NCBI GenBank assembly: GCA_947565425.1
Contig: CANOFW010000021.1
Coordinates: forward strand, 1-52,796
From: an uncultured Lachnospiraceae bacterium
GTDB lineage: Bacteria > Bacillota > Clostridia > Lachnospirales > Lachnospiraceae
Reading direction: 5' to 3'
DNA: 52,796 nucleotides
Within the stretch, counting starts at the first letter, position 1. Each line of letters starts with the position of its first letter. A program made the translations under genes and the position numbers. Positions 1 to 9,969 of the stretch are shown one piece after another. The notes under the pieces are model-generated. The model was not told where the DNA came from. It saw only the letters and a list, made by a program, of their open reading frames with translations, and made no database searches.

Positions 1-3000
1 TGAAATATCTTGTCCGACAAAACGAGCACTATTTATAATAGTTGTAAAGTGGTGATACCATTAATAGGATTAAGGAAAATCTGGCGGAAGGTCTGGGGGA
101 TATTTCCGGGGTTACGGAAAACCTGACGCTTCCCACACAGGAAGAGGCAGGAGCCAGGATTACCTGGGAGAGCAGCAATCCGGCGGTCATTGCAGTGGAT
201 GGAACGGTTGTGAGACCGAAGGACAAAAATGTGGATGTAGAGCTCAAGGCAATCATTGAGCTGTGGGGCAGAACTGAGGCAGTAGTATTTCCGGTAACGG
301 TCATCAGCACCCATGCAAAAAGCGAGTTGGAGTTGAAAATGAAGCATTTTACGATCGGTGAAGCCGTTCTGAGCCGAAATATAGAATTGCCGATAAAATT
401 GGATAATTATACGAGTATAACCTGGAATAGCAGCAATCCAAACGTGCTTAAAATTGAAGAGACAGGAGATAAGGCTGTCGGTGTGGTTACGCGCCCCGAT
501 AAGGGTAAGAAAAGTATCGCGGTGGTATTAAACGCAGAGTTTGTCTATAAGAACGGCACAGAGACGTTGAAAGCGTCCAAGAAATTTGCAGTGACGGTGC
601 GGGCAGAAGATTATGGTTTTCTTATGGCATATACGAACAGCAAGGAAGCGGCGTCTCTTGGTAACAGCCTGCATCTTGCATACAGCGAAGATGGAAATAA
701 TTATACAGCTTTAAATTCCAATACCGGAATTTGTTTTACGCAAAATATTGGAGGAGCCAAGAATACCAATCCGAACATCCTTCAGGATGCACATATTTTC
801 CGCAAAGCAGATGGAAACTATGGAATGATTGCCCAAACGGTGGCAATCAGAATTATGTATTTGTGTTTGATTCCGAGAATCTGGTGCGATTTACCAAGGA
901 AAGGAAACTCGCCCTGGCTGGCAATGTAAGCAAAATTCTTGGTGTGGAGCAATATTCTTATGATGGAGCTGCCGTTACTTATGCTGTTTATTGGACAGAT
1001 GCAAGCAAAACTTACCGTGTTTTGACGAAAGATTTCGTGTCTGTTTTAGGACAGGAGGAAGCAGAGTATTCCGGTACAAACATTGACTATAACGGTCTAC
1101 AGGTTCCCCAAGGAGCAGTGGCATCGTCCATTTTGGGTGTCGATGAGGCAGAATATCAATATGTGGTGAATAAACTGGGTATTGTAAGGAATACCGGCAT
1201 GCAGGAGGTAAATGTCTCGGCGAAAGCTGGGGACGATTTGCAAAAAATTCTTCCGCAAAAAGTGACTGCTGATTATAGTGATGGCAGTACGGCTGATTTT
1301 GGTGTAACATGGAATGAACAGGAGCTTGCAGCGGTAGATTTCAGCAAGGCGGGCGCATCCTATACGGTGGCCGGGACGGTACAACAGAAAAAGCAGTACG
1401 CAAATCCCTTTATTGAACAGCGTGCAGATCCTTGCATATTAAAAGGGGATGACGGCTATTATTATTTCACAGCCTCTTACCCGGTAAGGGGAAACAGCGA
1501 CAGAGAAGGGTATGACAGAATTGTACTCAGGCGTGCGGAGACTATTGAAGGGTTGGCGCAGGCAGAGGAAAAGACAATCTGGCATTGTAATGACACTGCG
1601 GATGAATTTCGCTATATCTGGGCGCCGGAAATCCGTCTGGTAAATGGAGCGTACTATATCTTCTATACTTCAAGCATACAGAATGGAGCAAACTTTTCCA
1701 TCCGACCCCATGTGCTCAAATGTACAAATCCAGAAGATATCATGAGCAAGGAAAGCTGGCAGACAATGGGCCTGATGCGGAATGTGCCTACGGAAACACG
1801 GGCTTTTGCAGACTTTTCTTTGGACATGACGGTATTTGAAAATCAGGGACGCTGGTATATCATCTGGGCGCAGGCGGACGACGGTTCTTGTCTCTTCCTG
1901 GCAGAAATTAATCCGGAGGAGCCATGGAAATGTATTTCCAACGCTGTGAAAATCAGCCTTCCAGAATTTAGTTGGGAGCGTCAAGCGGAGAATGTGAATG
2001 AAGGTCCTTCTGTGATTAAAAATAATGGTAAAATCTATGTGGCATTTTCTGCGTCAGGAACCGGGCCGGAGTGTTGTGTAGGTCTGTTATCCGCCGATGA
2101 AAATGCAGACCTGTTGGAGAAAGATTCCTGGGTGAAGCAGCCTTATCCGGTTTTGACTTCTTCGGATGTGCCGGGCGAGTATGGACCAGGGCATAATTCA
2201 TTTACTGTGGACGAAGAAGGAAATCCTATTTTTGTCTATCATGCAAGGGGGCAGCAGTGTTATGAGAACAAATGCCAGTGGGCAAATTCTTCTTCCCTGA
2301 ATGATCCTTGCCACGATGCAAGGCTGAAAAGAGTACACTGGGCATGGGATGGAACGCCGATATTGAAAATGAGTTATGAAGAAGAGCTGGCGCAGGAAAA
2401 TTATACGGTCAAAGCGGTAGTTACGGTCGAAGTTCCGGCGTCCGGTGTAAAATTGAATAAAAGCAGCCTTACGCTTGAGGAGGGAAAGAGTTATACGTTG
2501 GTTGCTACGGTATTGCCAGAAAATACGACAAATCAGGTTATTACCTGGAAGTCGAGCAACCCGCAGATAGCCATTGTCAGCAATGGAAAAGTTACTGCTA
2601 GAAAAGCGGGATCTTCAACCATCACCGCAGTTACGGAAAATGGAAAGACCGCATCCTGTAAGGTGACAGTTAAGAAGAAAACTGTGCCAGTCAAAAGCAT
2701 TAAACTGAACAAAAGCAAGGTTCTTGTAGGGGTCAAAGATGAATATACGCTGAAGGCGACAATAAAGCCTGCAAATGCGTCTGAACAGAAAGTGACATGG
2801 AAGTCTAGGAATGAGAGGATAGCAACTGTAACGAAAAAGGGTGTGATAAAAGGTAAGAAGAAAGGAACGGTTACTATCACGGCAAAGGCAGGGGGTAAAA
2901 CGGCAAGCTGTAAGGTGACTGTTAAGGATGCACCCAGAAAAATTACACTCAATGCCACAAGCAAGACGTTAAAGAAAGGCAAGTCTTTTCAGATTAAAGT

Positions 3001-3183
3001 GAAAAAGAAGACGCCAAGAACAGTGTAAGCAACAAAATGTCTTATAAAACTGGCAACCGGAAGGTGGCGACGGTATCTAAAACTGGCAAGGTGAAAGGAA
3101 TAAAGCCAGGTAAGACAAAGATTACGGTGACTTCCTGCAATAAGAAAGCCAAAGCAACCATTCAGATTAAAGTAGTAAAATAA
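1..3183 (+). pseudogene. Secreted GH43-type glycosidase with Ig-like domains, 5'-partial and frameshifted
   Basis: The 3' part of a large secreted arabinan/xylan-active protein; its N-terminus lies before the window. Translating across three frame changes gives one continuous protein: Ig-like modules (about 48-600), a partial five-bladed-propeller-like segment (about 606-1180), a Big_4-like Ig domain (about 1200-1385), a GH43 catalytic domain (about 1395-2390) with the RADPCIL aspartate, WAPEIR and NEGPSV glutamate motifs, then three Big_2 domains rich in lysine. The frame changes by -1 near 47-54, near 836 (three A where four would restore frame), and near 3005-3010. The last Ig domain continues after the stop at 3026-3028 and ends at 3183. 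In-frame stops at 36, 39 and 45 close the frame used downstream. Either the gene has decayed or the assembly has indel errors. The family call is firm; the exact substrate is not. Confidence 0.75.
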
Positions 3184-3302
3184 GAGATTCTTTGCAAACT
3201 TACTTGACAGAAAGCGAGAGAAGATGTTACTCTCATATTGAGTAATATTTACTAAAAAAGAGAGTTTTTTTAACTGTTTTTAGTAGAAAAAGGAGGGTAA
3301 TT

Positions 3303-6300
3303 ATGCACAGAAAATGGCGACAAAAATGTTTTGCCTGGCTGCTTGCCGGAGCACTGACAGTATCAGCGCTGCCGCTTTCTCCGCTGACAGCAGACGCAGC
3401 AAATGTACAAGAAGAAAACTTGCAGATGCAGGTACAGGAAACAGTGCAGGCGAACACACAAGAGAGAGCGGCGGATGAAAACCTTGGAGGTTATCTGTGG
3501 CTGAATTTCGGTACAGAGGGCGGTTATGAGAAGATCTTCTATGGTTATAGTGAAGATGGACTGACCTGGAAGAAACTTAACAAGGTGAACGGTACTTCGC
3601 GTTCCGTGCTTTCTAATAATGCGAAGGGCAGCGACCTTGGCGTCCGTGATCCGCATCTCATTCGTTCTGTGGATGGGAGCAAGTACTGGATTCTAGGTAC
3701 GGATTTACATGCAGAAGGCGGCGGTGCAGGCGGAAGCGGTTGGAACCAACTCAGTGCCAGCCAGAATCTGGTAATCTGGGAATCTACGGATTTAGTAAAT
3801 TGGAGCGATCCAAGGCTGGTTCATGCCGGGTTTGACGATGCAGGCTGTATTTGGGCGCCGGAAGCAATTTATGATGACACGACCGGGGATTATGTAGTTT
3901 ACTGGTCAGCAAGGGATAAATCTAAGGCGGGCACGGACGATAATGCATTGCGTGTCTATGTGTGCCGTACCAAAGATTTTGTTACGTTTACAGAACCTAA
4001 AGTGTGGCTCAGTGAAGATGCAGTGTCGGGAAATGAAGTAAATATTATCGACACTACAATTGTAAAGGGCGACGATGGGAAGTTTTACCGTTTTTCTACT
4101 TCTGACTGGTTTACAATTGTAGATGTCAGCGATACGCTTGATACCGAGGATGTTTTGGACGTCCGCAATGGGGAAACGCAGAGCACGCCCAAGGGTTCCT
4201 GGAAACGGTTAGTTACCAGAAGCGGCAGCAGCAGCGCCGGATTTGTCAGGTGCGAAGGGCTTACCGTATACAAGCTTCCGGACGGACAATGGTGCGCGAT
4301 GGGAGACGACGGCGGCTATAAAGCCTTTTTGACAAACGATTTGGCAAGCGGTAAATTTACCTTATCCTCATCCACCAGTTTTCCAGATGGAAAGTTCCGC
4401 CACGGTACAGTTGTGCGGCTGACAGCGGAGGAGGACGCGCGGATTCAAGAGGCATTTGGCGACAGAGAGACAGAACAGGAGACGTCTGCGCAGGAGCCGG
4501 TACTTACCTATAATTTTGAGGGAGATGAAGGAAAACGTACCGTCACGGATTCCGCGCTTGGAAACAGCGCCAAAGATAACGGCAAGCTGTGGGGAAATGC
4601 AGAGGTAGTTTATGATGCAGAGCGTGAAAGCAATGTGCTGAAACTGGACGGTTCTGCACATACATATGCGGAAATTCCCATGGGTTTTTTTGATAAGCGC
4701 GATACGATGACAATTTCTATGGATGTGAGGTCAGACGCGAGTAGCGGCAACTTTTTCACCTTTGCTTTTGGAAAGAGTGACCAGAAGTATGATTTCCTGC
4801 GTGTGCGCGGTACCGAGGTGCGTAATGCATTGACGGTTACAAGCTGGGAGTCGGAAAAGGAAGTGAAGGGCGCTTGTGCTCCTACCGGGCAATGGCAGAA
4901 GATCACACTTGTTATAGATGGAACAACCATGAAGCTGTATGTGGACGGCAAATTAGTCGATGCCAATGCAGATACTACCATTCGTACAACGGATTTAGGT
5001 ACGGACCTGCTGGCATATCTTGGAAAGTCCTTCTATAGCGGCGATGGTTATTTTACAGGAAAATTCGATAATTTTAAGGTTTATAATCGTGTGCTTACGG
5101 ATGCAGAAATCAATGCTGAAGCAATGGAGACGCTCTCTCCGGTGCGTGGGGCAGTCATTGGTAGTGTGCCGAACAATCCGCTGGACCTGAGAGGAACGGA
5201 CGATCATACGGCTGTCTTCTCCGCCATGGAAGGAAAAAATATTGTCTCTTATGTGCGCAGAGGCACAGACTTATCTTCTGTCCCGGTGGAATTGTCACTG
5301 TTTGATGATGATGTGAAGGTGACGATCAATGGCAAAGCGTATACTGGCGGAAATCTTGATTTGAGAAATGATGTGGAACTCAAGGCGGAATTTGCCGGAA
5401 AGACGAGCACTTATACAATTAAGAAGCCTAAGATTGCTGGAAATCCAGTGCTTTTAGGTCAGTACGCAGACCCAGACATTGATTATTTTGACGGTAAGTT
5501 CTGGATTTACCCGACTACGGATGGCTATCCAGGGTGGAGTGGAACGCTGTTCCATGCATTTTCTTCTCCAGATATGGTAGAGTGGGAAGATGAAGGCATT
5601 ATTATGGAGTTGAAAAATGACAATCCAGGTCTGAACGATAAGGGTATCCAGATTGCAGCCTCTCCATGGGCGGTAGATGGCAGCGCCTGGGCGCCGACGA
5701 TTGAGAAGAAGAATGATAAATATTATTTCTATTACTGCGGTAAGAAATCCGGCGGACAGTCAGCGATCGGCGTTGCCTATGCAGACAGTCCAGAAGGACC
5801 ATATCAGGATATGGGAGAACCGCTGATGACGGTTGATATGTGCAAGGCGGCTGGCGTTAGTATGGGTCAGGCAATTGACCCTTCTATCTTTACGGATGTG
5901 GATGGAAGATCATACATTTTGTTCGGTAATGGAAGCGCAGCAATGGCAGAACTGAATGAGGATATGATAAGTATTAAGGAAGGCACGCTCAAACAGATTA
6001 ATGGACTTACCGAATTCCGTGAATCTGTGATTGTGACAAATGTAGATGGTAAATATCATTGGACATGGACTTGCGATGATGCAAATAGCCCCAACTATCA
6101 TGTGAATTACGGCGTCAGCGATGAGCTCATCTCGGAAGACGGCAAAATAAACGTGACATTAAAGAAGGAAAATCTCTTGTACAAGAACGAAAGTTTAGGT
6201 ATTCTTGGCTCCGGGCATCAGTCCGTGCTTCATGTGCAGGATGGCGATGGCAGGCAGCGTTATTTTATGGCATACCACAGGTTCTACACGCCGTTGAACA

Positions 6301-7181
6301 TTTTTACGGATGCATTTGGTGTGCATCGTGAGACCTGTATTGATGAAATTTTCTTTGACGAGAATGGTGAAATGGTGATTACACCCACACTGGATGGTGT
6401 GTCCGCAGTTTACTTATGGAAAGCAAAACTGAACAAATCTGCGATTAACCTGACCGTTGGGCAGAGCGAGACATTAAAGGCAACATTTGTGGGCAGTGAA
6501 GATATCACGAATAAGAGTCTTGTGTGGAGTTCAGATAAGCCAGGTGTGGCGAGTGTTGATCAGAATGGAAAGGTTACAGCAAAGGCAGCTGGAACAGCAA
6601 ATATTACAGTCACAGCTTCCAATGGCAGCCAGGAAACTTGTAAAGTGACGGTAAAAAGTGTAGTAAAACCGGTCAATCCGGTGAAGCCGATTAGAGTAAG
6701 CAAGGTTACCTTGAATAAAAAGAGCCTGACATTAGGTGTCAAAGAGACATTTAGTCTGAAGGCAACTGTCAAACCGAGCAATGCAACAAATCGCAAACTA
6801 ACCTGGATATCAGATAAGCCGAAGACCGTTGCAGTTTCTAAGTCAGGGAAAGTAACGGCAAAGAAAGCAGGCAAGGCAACGATTACCGCGAAAGCTGACG
6901 GCAAAACGGCAAAATGTACGATTACCGTGAAAGCTGCGCCTAAGAAAATTAGCCTCAATGCGAAGAAAAAAACACTGAAAAAGGGCAAATCTTTCCAGAT
7001 AAAGGTGAAACTATTGCCTAAGAAAACAGCGAGCAATAAGATTACCTATACTTCGAGTAAGCGCAAGGTCGCATCGGTATCTTCTAAGGGTAAGATTAAA
7101 GCATTGAAGAAGGGTAAGGCAGTCATTACGGTGAAAACATTTAATGGTAAGAAGGCGAAGATTACTATCACTGTGAAATAA
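3303..7181 (+). CDS. Secreted double-GH43 arabinan/xylan-active glycosidase with LamG and Big_2 domains
   Basis: A 1292-residue extracellular enzyme. A signal peptide (residues 1 to about 32, cleaved near ADA-AN) is followed by a first GH43 propeller (about 45-385; VRDPHLIR, WAPEAIYD and RCEGLTVYK motifs), a LamG-type concanavalin fold (about 400-600), an Ig-like linker, a second GH43 propeller (about 710-1040; QYADPDID, WAPTIEKK, IDPSIF and FRESVIV motifs) and three Big_2 domains, the last very lysine-rich. The catalytic carboxylates expected of GH43 (base Asp, acid Glu) are visible in both propellers. A strong AGGAGGG site precedes the ATG. It follows the broken GH43 gene by 119 bp and ends at a terminator. 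GH43 members act on arabinan, arabinoxylan or xylo-oligosaccharides; the subfamily was not assigned. No LPXTG or SLH anchor is visible, so the basic Ig domains may hold it at the wall. Confidence 0.88.
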   Translation: MHRKWRQKCFAWLLAGALTVSALPLSPLTADAANVQEENLQMQVQETVQANTQERAADENLGGYLWLNFGTEGGYEKIFYGYSEDGLTWKKLNKVNGTSRSVLSNNAKGSDLGVRDPHLIRSVDGSKYWILGTDLHAEGGGAGGSGWNQLSASQNLVIWESTDLVNWSDPRLVHAGFDDAGCIWAPEAIYDDTTGDYVVYWSARDKSKAGTDDNALRVYVCRTKDFVTFTEPKVWLSEDAVSGNEVNIIDTTIVKGDDGKFYRFSTSDWFTIVDVSDTLDTEDVLDVRNGETQSTPKGSWKRLVTRSGSSSAGFVRCEGLTVYKLPDGQWCAMGDDGGYKAFLTNDLASGKFTLSSSTSFPDGKFRHGTVVRLTAEEDARIQEAFGDRETEQETSAQEPVLTYNFEGDEGKRTVTDSALGNSAKDNGKLWGNAEVVYDAERESNVLKLDGSAHTYAEIPMGFFDKRDTMTISMDVRSDASSGNFFTFAFGKSDQKYDFLRVRGTEVRNALTVTSWESEKEVKGACAPTGQWQKITLVIDGTTMKLYVDGKLVDANADTTIRTTDLGTDLLAYLGKSFYSGDGYFTGKFDNFKVYNRVLTDAEINAEAMETLSPVRGAVIGSVPNNPLDLRGTDDHTAVFSAMEGKNIVSYVRRGTDLSSVPVELSLFDDDVKVTINGKAYTGGNLDLRNDVELKAEFAGKTSTYTIKKPKIAGNPVLLGQYADPDIDYFDGKFWIYPTTDGYPGWSGTLFHAFSSPDMVEWEDEGIIMELKNDNPGLNDKGIQIAASPWAVDGSAWAPTIEKKNDKYYFYYCGKKSGGQSAIGVAYADSPEGPYQDMGEPLMTVDMCKAAGVSMGQAIDPSIFTDVDGRSYILFGNGSAAMAELNEDMISIKEGTLKQINGLTEFRESVIVTNVDGKYHWTWTCDDANSPNYHVNYGVSDELISEDGKINVTLKKENLLYKNESLGILGSGHQSVLHVQDGDGRQRYFMAYHRFYTPLNIFTDAFGVHRETCIDEIFFDENGEMVITPTLDGVSAVYLWKAKLNKSAINLTVGQSETLKATFVGSEDITNKSLVWSSDKPGVASVDQNGKVTAKAAGTANITVTASNGSQETCKVTVKSVVKPVNPVKPIRVSKVTLNKKSLTLGVKETFSLKATVKPSNATNRKLTWISDKPKTVAVSKSGKVTAKKAGKATITAKADGKTAKCTITVKAAPKKISLNAKKKTLKKGKSFQIKVKLLPKKTASNKITYTSSKRKVASVSSKGKIKALKKGKAVITVKTFNGKKAKITITVK

Positions 7182-7195
7182 ATAGAAATGCATGT

Positions 7196-7236
7196 AAAAA
7201 TAAGAGGCATGGGATGTTCCATGTCTCTTATTTTTA
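7196..7236. terminator. Bidirectional intrinsic terminator
   Basis: The arms AAATAAGAGGCATGG and CCATGTCTCTTATTT pair with one mismatch around a short loop, and T-rich sequence follows on both strands. It sits between the convergent GH43 gene and the hemolysin III gene and can end both transcripts. Confidence 0.8.
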
Positions 7237-7312
7237 TAGGAAAGATCTTGTCACACTAACGTGTGAAAGTACCTTTCCTATAAGATAATAATTATGCGCA
7301 CTCGCACGAGTT
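7233..7312 (+). repeat. Dispersed structured element, copy 1
   Basis: About 80 bp closely similar to 22887-22968. An outer stem (TATAGGAAAG with CTTTCCTATA) encloses an inner hairpin (TCACAC, loop TAAC, GTGTGA), followed by a conserved AT-rich tail with ATGCGCACTCGCAC. Inner-stem bases differ between the copies but pairing is kept. This copy abuts the terminator of the GH43 gene and ends beside the stop codon of the hemolysin III gene, so it could lie in the 3' UTR of the latter. Function unknown. Confidence 0.6.
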
Positions 7313-7316
7313 AATA

Positions 7317-7982
7317 TTACATTATGGGCATATTTGCTACAAAACAGTACATCATAATGAAATGGCAGACGCTGCCACCCATCACGAACAAGTGGAATAT
7401 TTCATGTGAGCCAAAATTTTTATGTTTGGTATTAAAAATTGGCAGTTTCAAGGCGTAAATGATACCGCCAATCGTATAGATAATCCCTCCGGCTAATAGC
7501 CAACGGAAGGCTTGCGGTGACAGGGAATTGATAATTTGTGTAAAAGCGAGCACGCATACCCAGCCCATGGCGATATATAATATAGAAGAAAACCATTTCG
7601 GGCAGGTAATCCAAAAAGCCTTAACCAATATTCCGGCGAGCGCAATTCCCCATACAAGCGCCAGCAGTCCATAGCCGACGCTGCCATTCAATACAATCAG
7701 GCAGACGGGCGTGTAAGTTCCAGCAATCAGTACGAAGATCATCATGTGATCTAATTTGCGCAGAATGCGGTTGGTTTTTTCCGATAAATCTAGCGCATGA
7801 TAAGTAGCGCTTGCACCATACAGAAGAATCATGCTGAGGATAAAGACGGCGAGAGAAATTACATGAACGCTGTCCGGATTTAAGGAAGCGCGGATTAAAA
7901 GCGGTGTTGCCGCAAACAAAGCCATCAGCATGCCAATAAAGTGCGTGATGGAACTACCTGGGTCTTTTAACTTAAATTTCAT
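7317..7982 (-). CDS. Hemolysin III / PAQR-family integral membrane protein
   Basis: A 221-residue polytopic protein with about seven hydrophobic segments. It begins with an N-terminal stretch typical of the bacterial YqfA/hemolysin III family (DPGSSITHFIGMLMAL) and carries the conserved ATYHAL and LDHMMIF motifs with the His/Asp residues that bind metal in PAQR-type proteins. The open frame extends three codons further upstream, but that ATG directly abuts the GGAAGGAG site. Met4 (7980-7982) has a normal 9-nt spacing and is taken as the start. It is divergent from the DEAD-box helicase. The family name comes from a Bacillus cereus protein; most members have no proven haemolytic role and may affect membrane lipid state. 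Confidence 0.85.
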   Translation of the reverse strand: MKFKLKDPGSSITHFIGMLMALFAATPLLIRASLNPDSVHVISLAVFILSMILLYGASATYHALDLSEKTNRILRKLDHMMIFVLIAGTYTPVCLIVLNGSVGYGLLALVWGIALAGILVKAFWITCPKWFSSILYIAMGWVCVLAFTQIINSLSPQAFRWLLAGGIIYTIGGIIYALKLPIFNTKHKNFGSHEIFHLFVMGGSVCHFIMMYCFVANMPIM

Positions 7983-8129
7983 AAAGAACATCTCCTTCCA
8001 TTAGGTTAGATATTAGTTATAGTATACGCGAAGTTTTTAAAAATATTTAACATAGTATTAAAAACTATGTATTTCATAAATAGATACTACAACATTTGGA
8101 AAAGAAAGTCAACATACAATTAAAACGAT

Positions 8130-8158
8130 TGACTTTTCAGGACTTCTCTGTTATGATT
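8130..8158 (+). promoter_or_regulatory. SigA-type promoter of the DEAD-box helicase
   Basis: TTGACT at 8130-8135, 17-bp spacer, TATGAT at 8153-8158, 38 bp before the helicase ATG. An inverted repeat, GAAAGTCAA (8105-8113) with TTGACTTTTC, overlaps the -35 box and could be an operator. A separate perfect 7-bp hairpin (ACATAGT/ACTATGT) lies upstream near 8050-8070. Confidence 0.65.
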
Positions 8159-8196
8159 AGCGAATGGCTTAAAACGAAGCAATGAAAGGAAATAGA

Positions 8197-9789
8197 ATGG
8201 AAACAGTAAGATTTGATGAACTAGATTTGAATCCCAAGATTTTGCGCGGCATCCGTGAGATGGGGTTTGAGGAGGCGACCCCCATCCAGAGCAAGGCAAT
8301 TCCGGTGGGGTTAGAAGGCGTAGATTTAATTGGACAGGCACAGACTGGAACCGGAAAGACGGCGGCGTTTGGCATTCCGCTTTTGATGAAAGTGGATTCA
8401 CATAATAAGCGTACACAGTCAATTGTACTCTGTCCTACGAGAGAACTTGCCATTCAGGTGGCTGAGGAAGTCCGAATGCTGGCAAAATATATGTCTGGTG
8501 TGAAGGTGCTTCCGGTGTATGGAGGGCAGGATATTACCAAGCAGATTCGTTCCCTCAAAGGAGGCGCACAGATAATCATCGGTACGCCTGGGCGTGTGAT
8601 GGACCATTTGCGCAGAAGAACGATTAAGTGTGACGAGGTCAATACGATTGTGCTGGATGAAGCGGATGAGATGCTCAACATGGGATTCCGCGAGGATATC
8701 GAGACTGTTTTAGAGTACATTCCCGAGGAACGGCAGACGATGTTGTTTTCTGCGACAATGCCCAAACCGATATTGGAGATTACCAAGAAGTATCAGAAAA
8801 ATGCCGTTACGATCAAAGTGACGAAAAAGGAACTGACAGTTCCTAATATTGAGCAGTATTATTACGACGTAAAGCGCAAGGATAAGGTGGAGGTATTAAG
8901 CCGTCTGCTGGATGTATATGCGCCTAAACTGTCTTTGGTATTTTGTAATACAAAACGCATGGTAGATGAGCTTACCAGCGCTTTGCAAGGGCGCGGGTAT
9001 TTTGCGGAAGGGTTGCACGGGGATATGAAACAGTCGCAGCGTGACCGCGTTATGAGCAGATTCCGCAATGGCAAGACAGAAATTCTCGTGGCTACGGATG
9101 TGGCGGCCAGAGGAATTGATGTGGATGATGTAGAAGCGGTATTTAATTACGATTTGCCCCAGGATGATGAGTATTATGTGCACCGGATTGGCAGGACCGG
9201 GCGTGCCGGCAGGACCGGTCGCTCCTTTACGTTTGTAAAAGGCAAAGAAGTCTATAAGTTAAAGGATATCCAGCGTTATTGCAAGACAAAAATTCTTGCT
9301 CAGAAGGTTCCCAGTATGCAGGATGTGGAGCAGGTAAGGCTGGAGAAGATTATGGAACAGGTGGAGGCAGTTATCGAGGAAGAAGATTTGCGGTCAATGG
9401 TCAATATGATTGAGCAGGAGATTAACGAATCCGACTATACTGCTATGGATATTGCCGCGGCTTTCTTAAAGATTACTTTGCGTGGCAAAGAAGAAAATGA
9501 GAAGGCAGCCATGGAGAACTTTGAGTTTGGAGATACGGGGGCAGAGGACGGTATGGTGCGTCTGTTTATCAACATTGGCAAGAAGCAGCATGTGAAGCCG
9601 GGAGACATCCTAGGCGCTATCGCTGGAGAAAGTGGCATATCGGGCGACTTGGTAGGCTCAATTGATATGTTTGATAAATTTACGTTTGTCGAAGTGCCAT
9701 GTGAGTATGGTAAAGAAGTGTTACGCGCCATGTCGCATTCTAAGATTAAAGGCAAGAGTATCAACATTGAGCCGGCAAATCAAAAATAA
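8197..9789 (+). CDS. DEAD-box ATP-dependent RNA helicase with DbpA-type RNA-binding domain
   Basis: Unwinds structured RNA with ATP; cytosolic, probably in ribosome assembly, mRNA turnover or cold adaptation like CshA/DeaD/DbpA. All helicase motifs are visible in order: Q motif (GFEEATPIQSKAIP), Walker A (AQTGTGKTAAF), PTRELAIQ, TPGRVMDHL, DEAD, SAT, LVFCNTK, ATDVAARGIDV and HRIGRTGRAGRTG. The last about 75 residues match the DbpA RNA-binding domain, which in DbpA proteins targets 23S rRNA hairpin 92. An upstream ATG at 8182 is in frame, but AAAGGA at about 8185-8190 is correctly spaced only for 8197, giving 530 residues. Monocistronic, ending near the hairpin at 9813-9853. Confidence 0.92.
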   Translation: METVRFDELDLNPKILRGIREMGFEEATPIQSKAIPVGLEGVDLIGQAQTGTGKTAAFGIPLLMKVDSHNKRTQSIVLCPTRELAIQVAEEVRMLAKYMSGVKVLPVYGGQDITKQIRSLKGGAQIIIGTPGRVMDHLRRRTIKCDEVNTIVLDEADEMLNMGFREDIETVLEYIPEERQTMLFSATMPKPILEITKKYQKNAVTIKVTKKELTVPNIEQYYYDVKRKDKVEVLSRLLDVYAPKLSLVFCNTKRMVDELTSALQGRGYFAEGLHGDMKQSQRDRVMSRFRNGKTEILVATDVAARGIDVDDVEAVFNYDLPQDDEYYVHRIGRTGRAGRTGRSFTFVKGKEVYKLKDIQRYCKTKILAQKVPSMQDVEQVRLEKIMEQVEAVIEEEDLRSMVNMIEQEINESDYTAMDIAAAFLKITLRGKEENEKAAMENFEFGDTGAEDGMVRLFINIGKKQHVKPGDILGAIAGESGISGDLVGSIDMFDKFTFVEVPCEYGKEVLRAMSHSKIKGKSINIEPANQK

Positions 9790-9812
9790 AAACCGAAAAA
9801 AGTGTGTAAGAA

Positions 9813-9853
9813 AAAGTGGATTTGACACTAACTGTTGGTGTCAAATCCACTTT
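9813..9853 (+). terminator. Long hairpin after the helicase gene, overlapping the PTS operator
   Basis: Arms of 16 bp (AAAGTGGATTTGACAC / GTGTCAAATCCACTTT) pair perfectly around a 9-nt loop, 23 bp after the helicase stop. Only a weak T-rich tail follows. It may terminate the helicase transcript, but its core is the operator described next, and the flanking AAAGTGGA arms are absent from the second operator copy. Confidence 0.5.
9821..9845 (+). promoter_or_regulatory. MtlR-type operator 1 upstream of the hexitol PTS genes
   Basis: TTTGACAC, nine bases, GTGTCAAA. The same site with one arm change (TTTGGCAC) occurs at 14126-14150. In both copies the site ends 16 bp before a TTGAAA -35 box, which suits activator binding at about -65. 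MtlR activators of Bacillus and Geobacillus bind related inverted repeats of TTGNCACA type. Assignment to the MtlR-like regulator encoded between the two sites is inference. Confidence 0.7.
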
Positions 9854-9861
9854 ACTATTTC

Positions 9862-9891
9862 TTGAAAATAGAAGCGCAGTCTCGTTATAAT
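9862..9891 (+). promoter_or_regulatory. Promoter of the mtlA transcription unit
   Basis: TTGAAA (9862-9867), 18-bp spacer, TATAAT (9886-9891). Box sequences, spacer length and distance to the operator are identical to the promoter at 14167-14196. The leader to the mtlA ATG is about 70 nt. Confidence 0.75.
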
Positions 9892-9969
9892 AAACATATC
9901 AGAAGGAGTGATTGGCCAATCATACCGATATATTTATGCAAATGACAGGAAAAGGCGAGGTGTGAATTA

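Noticed and set aside
827-845. Programmed -1 ribosomal frameshift in the first GH43 gene
   Set aside because: CCCAAAC is present, but its slippery phasing belongs to the downstream frame, not the frame being read. A missing A in the run explains the shift, and there are two more shifts in the gene.
3204-3239. Promoter of the double-GH43 gene
   Set aside because: A TTGACA is present at 3204-3209, but no acceptable -10 box lies at 16-19 bp.
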